A stretch of 64,000 bases of DNA from Cafeteria roenbergensis (taxonomy: Eukaryota > Sar > Bigyra > Bicosoecida > Cafeteriaceae): the NCBI GenBank assembly GCA_008330645.1, contig VLTN01000050.1, forward strand, positions 186,001 through 250,000, in the 5' to 3' direction. Both the position numbers and the translations under genes were made by a program. The notes beneath the pieces were generated by a model that made no database searches, was not told the DNA's origin, and saw only the letters and a program-made list of their open reading frames with translations. Positions 53,894-61,856 of this stretch are shown here, piece after piece; within the stretch, counting starts at the first letter, position 1; the number at the start of each line of letters is the position of its first letter.

Positions 53894-54274
53894 TGTGGTG
53901 CTGGGACAGCGGGGGTCACTCCCGCGAGCACCGCACGTTCAAGCGCCTCCCCTTGCCTGCGCCGAGTGTCGAAGCGGCGCGGTGGGCCTGGCAGCTTCAG
54001 CGCGCGGCCAATGGGCGCCGAAGTTGGCGGACGCTGCGGAGCCAGGTGCTGAGGGTGGCCAGTGCGAAGGCTGCTACTCGTCAACTCATGCCAAAGGAGT
54101 CGTCGGCGGGCAGTCCTCAAAATTCAAGCGAGGCTCTGCAGGCGGAACTGCCAACTGCTTCCGGCCGCGCTGGCGCCCACTCAGGGCGCCACGCGGCCAA
54201 GGCGTCTACACGGGGAGCTCCGTTTTGGCGCATCGCCGGCGACTGGGTTGCAAAGGCGGCTGCTTGCTTCCGCC
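53894..54274. other. Divergent intergenic region, GT2 gene / BRF1
   Basis: These 381 bases contain the 5' flanks of the two divergent genes. No repeat, TATA-like element or RNA gene recognised. Confidence 0.4.
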
Positions 54275-57200
54275 ATGCAGTGCCCGACATGCGGCGCTCG
54301 CACCACGGAATCGCTGGGGGCGCAGGGAATGACGATCTGCGACGGCTGCGGAACCGTGTTGACCGAGAATGCGGTCGTGTCGTCCGTGGAGTTTCAAGAG
54401 ACCTCTGGGGGGGGCAGGTGAGTGCCTGGCTGGCGGCCGGGAGCAGCGCCGCGTGTTGCGGTTGGCCGAGGGCAACCGAAAGCAGCTTGCCACCCCGCTG
54501 CACTCGCACGCCCAACGCCTCGCCCGTTTGCTGTGGCCCTTTGTCGTCCGCGCGCGCCGTTGCAGTGCTGTGGTCGGCCAGTTTGTGTCCGGAACGTCGT
54601 CCAAGTCCTACGGCGGCTCCGGCGGGTATGGCGGCCATGCCGGCATGTACGGCACCGGCCGCGAGTCCCGCGAGGTGGCCACGGACAACGGCAAGAGGCA
54701 CCTCCACACACTCGTCGGCAAGCTGAAGCTCGGCTCCCACCACGTGGACGGCGCGCTGCGGCTCTACATCATGGCGCTGAGCAAGAACTTCACCCAAGGC
54801 AGGCGCGCCAACGTAGTCGCCGCGGTGAGCCCCCCCCCGCGCTGGGGAGAAGCCCGGCGCCGCGCTCGAGGCGGCCGCAGGCATGCCACGGTCATGGCGC
54901 CGAAGGTCGGGCACGGGCTCGCCGTGGCAGTTCCTCGCCGTGGCAGTTCCTCGCCGTGGCAGTTCCTCGCCGTGGCAGTTCCTCGCCGTGGCAGTTCCTC
55001 GCCGTGGCAGTTCCTCGCCGTGGCAGTTCCTCGCCGTGGCAGTTCCTCGCCGTGGCAGTTCCTCCTCAGCCGCGCCGCGCTTCGAGCTGCCTCTCGCCGC
55101 GCTTCGAGCTGCCTCCGAGGGCCCGCCTGGGCCGCACCCCTGCCACCACCCCCGCCACCACCCCCGGCAACACCACCACCATCGCGGCTGCTGCTCATGC
55201 CCGCCCGCGCCGTCCCTCCCTGCGCCCCCCCGTGTCTCCGCAGGCGTGCCTCTACACCGTGTGCCGGCGCGAGCGCACTCCGCACATGCTGCTCGACTTC
55301 GCCGACGCGCTGAGGGTCAACGTATTCACCCTCGGCCATACCTTCGTCCGGTTCGCCCGGCTCGTGAACATCCGCATGCCCATGGTAGACCCCTCCCTGT
55401 ACATCCACCGCTTCGCCGGTCAGATGGAGCTTGGTGACAAGAAGCACGTGAGGCCGACCAGCGAGCTGCGGCCAGGCCGTTGTCTGCCTGCACTAGCGCG
55501 CCGCCCCCCCTCCGCTCCCCTGTCGTCAACACAAACGCATTCAGCCCCCCGCCCTTCCCTTCGGCTCCCCTGTCGCCTACACGAACGCCCCGGCGCTCCC
55601 CCCGCCTCTGGTGTGGCGGCAACCCCTCTCGTGCCGCCCGCCCCTCGCCCCACCGACCACCGCAGGCCGTGGCCACCACCGCAATGCGGCTTGTGCAGAT
55701 CATGCAGCGCGACTGGCTCGCCGCCGGCCGCAGACCCGCCGGCATCTGCGGCGCCTGCCTCCTCGTCGCCGCCCGGGCTCACGGCTTCCGCCGCAGGCAG
55801 GAGGACGTCCTCCGAATCGTCCGCGTTGCCGACTGCACCGTGCGAAACCGCTTGGCCGAGTTCGAGGCTGCCCCCGTCGCAAGGCTCACGGCCGAGCAAA
55901 TGGCCGACGAGCACACCGTACAGTCCCTGCCGCCCTGCGACCCGCCCTCCTTCGTGCGCGGCCAGCTGGAGACCGCCGAGCTCCACCGGCAGGTCCTTGC
56001 CGACGCAGAGGAGAGGCAGCGGATCGAAGACGCGCGGTTTCGCGTGCCCAGGCTCCCCGACAGCAGAGCGGCAGCATCCGCCGCGGCGTCCAGTGTGCCC
56101 AGCACCAGCGACAGCGCCTCTAGCAGCACGGCAGTGGTCCCTGCCTCCACGTCGACGGCGCTCAGCGTGCCTGCGTCGCGTGCCGGCTCTGCCAGTGAGG
56201 ACCTGGTGACGCTCTCGGAGACGGAGGCTCGCTTGCTCCGAAACTCGTCAATTTTGAGCGACGCTGAGGGGCGAGCAATGCTGGCGTCGGCCGAGGCCAC
56301 TGCTCGCGCGGTTCGCCTCGGGCTGCTCCCCGCCTCGGCGATGCAGCGCCACGCGTCGCGGGGGCCGGCCAGTGACGCGAGCGGTGGAGCTGGCAGTGCT
56401 GGCCCGAAGGGCGCTGTCGGCACGTCGGCGGACCCTGGCTCGGAGGAGGCCGCGCGCGGCCCCGCGGCGGAGGCGGAGGCGGCTGGAGCAGGCGCCGACG
56501 TGGACGCCGAGACTGAGGCTGACACCAGCGCGGTGAGCGTTGACCGGTACGTCCTGGAGCTCAGGCGGCGGCTCCTGCTGCAGACGGGGTGGGCAGTCAA
56601 GCGCACGTCGCTGCTGGGGGGGCTGCGCAAGGGCAGAAAGCGAGCCAAGCCCGACGGGCAGTCCGCTCAGGAGTCCCCGACCAGGGCCCTCACGCGGCCG
56701 CGGCCGCACCCTGCGCGGGCCGATGGTGCCTCGCCTGGTGTGGCTGGCGCGGCCGGGGCAAAAGCTGGCACAGGGAGAGCGCGCAAGAGCAGGGCGGCCA
56801 GCGGCGCCAAGCAGGACGACAACGACGGCGACGTCGCTGCGGAAGACGGTGCTGGCGACGGAAGCGAGGACGAGGAGGACGACCAGGGCGGCGTCAGTGG
56901 CGAGGACGAGGAGGACAGCGACTTCGACTCGGACAGTGACGCTGACTCGCGCCTCGGCTCCGCCTCTCGGCGCAAGCCCCGCGGACGGAAGCGCGCACGC
57001 GCTGCGGTGAGCATGCCGGGTGTGGAGGCGCTGGTGCGGGCGGTGAACGAACTTCGCGCCGACGAGGAGGGCAGCGTTGCAGCCGTGCACCGCGCAGCAG
57101 CGTCCGTCGACGCGGCTGCAGCGGACGCGGCAGCGGGCGGGAAACCCGCTGGCGGCCAGGGGGAAAAGCCTCCAGGTGCCGCCCGCAGCGTCACGGGCAG

Positions 57201-58683
57201 TGTGGCCACCACAAGGAGCAGAGCCGAGTCGCAGCGCACGCTGTACGAGTCGCTGGCTCTGGAGCTTGCCCACGCCCTCAAGGGGGGCACTGCCGGCACG
57301 CAGGCCCACAGAGGAGCGCACGGCACGCCTGCGGAGGCGCTGAGAGCGCTTCAGCGGGAGGCAGGCCACTCGCTGACGCAGACCGCTCCGGCGGCCAGTG
57401 CCGAGCAGGACGCGGACGAGGAGGACACCCACGAGGAGGGCGGGCACCGGCGGGCGACGGGGGGCGAGCCGGCCTCCCAGGCCTCGGCGGACGACGCAGC
57501 AGGCGCAGGCGATGCCTGGGCCCTGGTGCCCGTTGACGCGCAGGCCGCCGCCGATGCGGCCGACATGTCCGAGCGGCTGCTGGACCCGCGCGCCGGCGTC
57601 AGGAGCGGAGCGGGGCTCGGCCCCACGGAGGACGTCGGTCTTGGCTCTGCCGGCGACCCCACGGTGGTTGAACGCGCCAACGCGGACTACAGCGTGCAGG
57701 CGGAGGGAGAGGGGCCGAGCGCCGAGGAGGAGAGCGATGACGGAGCGCTCAGCGCCATTGGTGACGACGAAACGGATGCGATGCTGCTTGACGAAGCGGA
57801 GGTGGAGCGGCGCCAGGCCGTGTGGCAGGCGATGCACGGGGCGGGGCTGAAGGAGGTGGAGCGGCGCCGAGCGGCATCGGAGGCGTCTGGCGGAGCGAAG
57901 CCCAGGCGCAGGCGACGCCGGGTCGAGGGCGGCGACGCCACGGCCGACGAGGAGCCCGAGGAGGTCCAGGAGGGCGAGGGAGCGGCGCGGGAGCCAGCCA
58001 TCCTCGCCAGCCGCAAGCTGGACTACAGCAAGCTGGCAGCTGCCACAGCAGGCTTCTCGGGCAGGCACGACGGCAGCGACGGCGACGATGGCGACGACGA
58101 CGACGCGGGAGCCGACAGCGACGACAGCGCGAACTACGGCAGGCGGCGCCGAGCGGGTCAGCGGAAGCGCCCGCGGCCAGCCGACAAGCCTCGCTCCGCT
58201 GCGACGACCGTCGCGCCCGCGGCCAAGCGACCCGCTAGCTCACCGGAGGAGGCCGCGGCCATGATGAGAGCGGCTCTGGGCGGCGCCAAGAGGCCCGCCG
58301 CCTCGTCCGCCTCAGCGCTCGGGCCGCCGCCGAAGCAGCTGGGCGTGCGCATGCCCTCCACTGGCTCGGCGGCTTCGAGCGTCTCGTCCAAGCGGCGTGG
58401 GCGCCTGCCCCGTCCCGTCGCGGCGTCGACTGCGCTGCGCGCGCGCTCCGGCGGCAGCGGCCTGCTGTCGCGCCTCGGCAAGGGGGTGACGTCTCTGGGA
58501 ACCTCGGGAGCGCGGGCTGGCAAGAGCAGCCTCGCCGCGAGGCCCAAGGCAAAGGCCGCTGATGGCGAGGGCGGAGACCATGCCGACGGGGACGAGGAGG
58601 GCATCCACACGGGTGATGGGACTGTGTTTGTGTTTGCTGGAAGGCCCACGGCGCGAGGGGGCGATGACGGGGAGGACGACTGA
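54275..58683 (+). CDS. BRF1: TFIIIB subunit BRF1
   Basis: TFIIB-related factor that recruits RNA polymerase III. Exons 54275-54417, 54566-54824, 55244-55447 and 55666-58683 join to 1207 aa. The zinc ribbon is at the N-terminus (MQCPTCGARTTE, then TICDGCGTVLTENAVVSSVE). Cyclin repeat 1 (about 80-165) spans exons 2-3 (LHTLVGKLKLGSHHVDGALR; ACLYTVCRRERTPHMLLDFA). Repeat 2 (about 180-265) includes PSLYIHRFAGQME and RRPAGICGACLLVAARAHGF. A long acidic, low-complexity region follows. The BRF1-specific C-terminal blocks are then clear: ALSAIGDDETDAMLLDEAEV with VWQAMHGAGLKEVERRR (about 895-940) and SRKLDYSKLAAA (about 985). The tail is basic. About twice the usual length because of the acidic linker. 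Confident call. Confidence 0.93.
54918..55063 (+). repeat. 16-bp minisatellite, nine copies, in BRF1 intron 2
   Basis: Nine head-to-tail, essentially identical copies of the 16-base unit ctcgccgtggcagttc inside the 419-nt intron 54825-55243. The tight identity suggests recent expansion. It leaves the splice sites intact. Confidence 0.93.
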
Positions 58684-59025
58684 GGCGGCCGAGGTGCGTG
58701 GCTGTGTTGCATGTGCGAGGTCAAGGCTGCGAGCTCGAAGTGGGTCTTGCTGCTGTGGCGGCGGTTGCGTGTGTGCGTGTGCGTGGGGGAAGGGGGGGTG
58801 GGGCGTGGGCTTTCGATACAGAGCTGGTTCTCGGAGTGACAGGAGGCGGTGAGGGGGGGAGGGGGCGCTGACACCCACCCACACACCCACCCACACACAC
58901 CCACACACCCACACACACATGCGCGCGCGCGCGCGAGGCAGGACGCGCCACATGAGCAGGGAGGGGGGGGCATCCGCGGCGCTGGATGCCGGCTCAGAGC
59001 CAGGCAGAGGCCGTGACTCGGGCGC
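58684..59025. other. Convergent intergenic region, BRF1 / bL20m
   Basis: These 342 bases lie between two 3' ends. GTGTGCGTGT near 58768-58785 and a CA/GC tract at 58871-58934 are the only structures. Confidence 0.5.
58871..58934. repeat. (CA)n/(CCCA)n plus (GC)n alternating purine-pyrimidine tract
   Basis: About 49 bases of cccaca/caca units run directly into atgcgcgcgcgcgcgag. Such alternating tracts can adopt Z-DNA. It lies in the gap between convergent genes. Confidence 0.85.
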
Positions 59026-59727
59026 TCAGGCGCGCTCGCCGTCGGCGTCGGCCTGGGCGGCCTTGGCTGCGCGGCGCTCCTCGATCTCCTGCTTGGTGAG
59101 CGGGCGCTCGACCTCGGCAACGTGCTGCATGAACTCTTCGAAGGCGCCTGCCCACGGCTCGCCGGTGGGCTCCGACTCGATCACCTCGCGCACGGCCGCC
59201 TTTGCGGACGCGCGGCGCTCCGTGAGCTCGCGCTCGCGGCGGGAGGCTTCGTTCTCCACAATGTCGCGCAGGCGCTCGGCCTGGCTGCCATCCCTGAACG
59301 GGTAGGGGGGCTTGGCACGCCCGAGCTGGACCTCACGGTGGCGCATGTTGCGCTCGTGGTTGCTCTCCAGCTGAGCGTCGCGCTTCTCCTGCCACGACTT
59401 GAGGCCCGTCGCCTTGACGGTCTCGACCACGGCCTTGAAGGAGTACGGCTCGGTGCGGGCAAGCTCGGCAAGGAGCTTCCGGTCCAGCATGATTCCCGAG
59501 AGGGGCAAGCAGTGCACAAGGCGCGAGTAGGACACGCCAAGGGCCCTCGAGCCGGCGTTGATCTGCAGCTGCCAGTTCCGGCGGCTGTCACGCTTGAACA
59601 TCTTGCGGCTCATGTACTGGTTCCGCCATCCGCGCTGCACGCGGGCCACTGCCGTCCGGTAGCAGCTCTTGCCGCGCCCGCGGTAGCCCTTGGCGAAGGC
59701 GATGATCTTCTTGTGCCTGAACTTCAT
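59026..59727 (-). CDS. MRPL20: Mitochondrial ribosomal protein bL20m with long C-terminal extension
   Basis: Large-subunit assembly protein of the mitochondrial ribosome. Single exon, 233 aa. Residues 1-115 or so are a full bL20 (KKIIAFAKGYRGRGKSCYRT, RRNWQLQINAGSRALGVSYS, LARTEPYSFKAVVE). The sequence resembles mitochondrial more than bacterial bL20. No separate N-terminal presequence is visible; the basic start may act as one, or an upstream exon was missed. The last 110 or so residues are charged and helical (KSWQEKRDAQLESNHERNMR to the end) and absent from bacterial bL20 (about 118 aa). It converges with BRF1 and is divergent from the SMP-30 gene. Confidence 0.9.
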   Translation of the reverse strand: MKFRHKKIIAFAKGYRGRGKSCYRTAVARVQRGWRNQYMSRKMFKRDSRRNWQLQINAGSRALGVSYSRLVHCLPLSGIMLDRKLLAELARTEPYSFKAVVETVKATGLKSWQEKRDAQLESNHERNMRHREVQLGRAKPPYPFRDGSQAERLRDIVENEASRRERELTERRASAKAAVREVIESEPTGEPWAGAFEEFMQHVAEVERPLTKQEIEERRAAKAAQADADGERA

Positions 59728-60664
59728 GGCTTCGGACGCGGAGACTCGGCCTAAGGGCGCGAGCGGCGGTGGCTGTTTGGCGAGGGCGGGCCGGTCGTGA
59801 ACGAGTCCCGGACGCGCAGGGGCTCAGGCTCCTGCTGCCGAAAGACGAATGGCCGCGGTGCCGGATCAAGCGCGATGCCCGGAAGGCAGGGGCTTGGGAG
59901 TGCCTCGGGCGGGGGGCGCCAGCGGCCCGCGGCGAGGACGCGCTGCGATTGGCCTGCTTGCGATTGGCGCTTCGCTTTTCGGCGCGGGGCGGCTCTGCAG
60001 CGGCGGGATTGCCACTGCGACCGCCCCACCGGCGCACGAGCCGGGGGGCGCTGGCCGGGGGGCACCGAAGCTGCGAGTGGCGCGTCCGCATTGCATGTCG
60101 CTCGGGAACTGGCGCGGCGCCAGCGCGAAACGCAGCGCCCGGAACGAGGCAGCCACGAGAATGCTGTCGCGCCCCAGCTGACGCCGTCTGCCTGTGGGCA
60201 CCACAGGCACACAAACCTCGCGCCGGCCTGGGAAGATTCGCCGTGATTGTTGTTTCGGAAGGCGAAGGTCCGTGCTCCCGGCTGCGCGCCACAAGCCGCA
60301 TGCTCCCAAGGGTGCTGTGTGGGGTGTGCAATCAAGGCGCGCACTGCATACTGGCCGCCGTTCAGTTCAGGTGCGAACGAATCCGCCCCAACTGCGGCGG
60401 GCGCGCACGGCGCGCTCCAAGGCGGGCGAGCTCACTCACCTCTTGTTCGCGCGCGCGCTGCCTCCTCACACCGACGGACGGCCACGCCGACGGCTGGCAG
60501 AGCCAGAACCAGCCAAGTTGGACCGCAAGCGCACTCGCCCGTGCCCCGGCAGGCGTTTTTTTTGCGTCCGGCAGCGCAAAGAGCGTGTAGGTGGCTTTGC
60601 GTCGGAGCGCCAGGAACCAAGGCCTGGGCGCTCGCCAGAGCTCCCGAGGTCAGCGACAGAGTGC
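59728..60664. other. Long divergent intergenic region, bL20m / SMP-30 gene
   Basis: These 937 bases are the longest gap in the window. Open frames cross it on both strands without conserved motifs. A T8 run at 60556-60563 is unusual for this GC content, but I found no tRNA-like A/B boxes next to it. It probably holds two promoters and 5' UTRs. Confidence 0.4.
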
Positions 60665-61714
60665 ATGGCAGCGTCATCTGCGGCCAGCGGCGCGGCAGCA
60701 GCGCTGCCTGCAGTCATCGAGGGCGAGCGCGTGCAGCTCGTCGCGGACTGCAGGTACGAGCTGGGCGAAGGGGCGCTGTGGCACGACGGCCTGGGGCGAC
60801 TGCTCCACGTTGATATCACCGGTTGCACCGTCGGCCTGCTCGACCCAAGCAGCGGGGCGGTGGCGCAGACGCCGGTCCCCGGGCCAGTTGGGACGGTTGT
60901 CCCCGTGCGGGGCAGCAACTCTACAGTCGTCGTTTGCCTTGACTCTGGGGTTCACGCCCTTGACTTGATGACGGGCGCCCTGACGCGCCTGGCCTCTGAC
61001 CCGGAGACGGATTTGCCCGGAAACCGGTTCAACGACGGGAAGTGCGACCCGCACGGCCGCCTTTGGGCCGGGACGGTGACCAAGGAGGACCCGCGGACGC
61101 CAACGGCAGCCCTATACCGGTTCGACGCGGCCCGGCTTGGGGACGGGCCCGAGGCAGAGCTTCCGCTCCGCGCATCGCGAGTCCTGGATGGTGTCACCAT
61201 CTCTAACGGAATCGCCTGGCCCTCTGACGGCAAAAGCATGCTCTTCATCGACACGCCCACACGCCGCGTCGACCGGTTCGACTGGGACGAGGCCTCAGGC
61301 TGCATCTCCAACCGGCGGGCGGCGTTTCATTTCCCCGAAGAGGACGGGTTCGGGTGGCCGGACGGGTGCACTCTGGACTCCGCGGGCCGCCTTTGGACCG
61401 CCCACTTCGCTGGGGGCGAGGTGTCGTGCGTGGACCTGGAGCTTCGCCGCCTGGTCTGCCGCGTGAAGCTGCCGGGCAGCGTGAGGAATGCGACCTCGGT
61501 GGCATTCGGGGGACCTGGCCTTGGGGACCTGTTCATCACCACCGCCAGGGAGGGGCTCGGGGCTGCAGAGCTTGCAGAGCAGCCCACCGCAGGCGGGATT
61601 TTTCGGGTGCGGAACGTGGGCGCGACTGGCGTCCCAGCCGCAGCATGCCTGCTGCCAAGCCGTGCAGGGGCGTGCGGTGCGGACAGTGGCGCTGAGGGCG
61701 CGAGAGCTGAGTAG
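60665..61714 (+). CDS. SMP-30/gluconolactonase/regucalcin-family protein
   Basis: Six-bladed beta-propeller lactonase family (sugar-acid lactones). Single exon, 349 aa from the ATG at 60665. The family metal ligands are present: Glu in RYELGEGALWHDG (about residue 35), Asn in DGVTISNGIAWPSDG (about 178) and Asp in GFGWPDGCTLDSAGRLWTAH (about 231). PGNRFNDGKCDPHGRLWAGT is also typical. No signal peptide, so probably cytosolic. Members differ in substrate (gluconolactone, other lactones, organophosphates), and the sequence does not say which. The C-terminal 35 residues are Ala/Gly-rich and not conserved. Confidence 0.9.
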   Translation: MAASSAASGAAAALPAVIEGERVQLVADCRYELGEGALWHDGLGRLLHVDITGCTVGLLDPSSGAVAQTPVPGPVGTVVPVRGSNSTVVVCLDSGVHALDLMTGALTRLASDPETDLPGNRFNDGKCDPHGRLWAGTVTKEDPRTPTAALYRFDAARLGDGPEAELPLRASRVLDGVTISNGIAWPSDGKSMLFIDTPTRRVDRFDWDEASGCISNRRAAFHFPEEDGFGWPDGCTLDSAGRLWTAHFAGGEVSCVDLELRRLVCRVKLPGSVRNATSVAFGGPGLGDLFITTAREGLGAAELAEQPTAGGIFRVRNVGATGVPAAACLLPSRAGACGADSGAEGARAE

Positions 61715-61856
61715 AGCTGAGTGGTACACTGGTCTGGCCTTCGACTCGCAAGTGCCCTCGTGCGCTGGCGAAGGCAGCGGCACGATGAGACCCACGCAGC
61801 ATCACGAAGCGACCCACGCAGCGGCTTGATGCGACCCCTCCCCAGCGACAAAGGCA

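Noticed and set aside
54918-55063. CRISPR-like array
   Set aside because: The 16-base units are directly adjacent with no spacers, the region is inside a eukaryotic intron, and there are no cas genes.
11379-58683. Functional cluster of basal transcription genes (PC4, poly(A) polymerase, TAF2, WW/FF protein, BRF1)
   Set aside because: They are interspersed with unrelated genes, on both strands and far apart; chance grouping of common housekeeping functions is the simpler reading.
60556-60563. T8 run as a possible RNA polymerase III terminator of a small RNA gene
   Set aside because: No A-box/B-box pair or tRNA-like cloverleaf could be found upstream by eye.
59728-60664. Extra coding gene in the long bL20m/SMP-30 gap
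   Set aside because: Open frames exist on both strands but show no recognisable domain, no codon-level constraint visible by eye, and no splice-linked exon.
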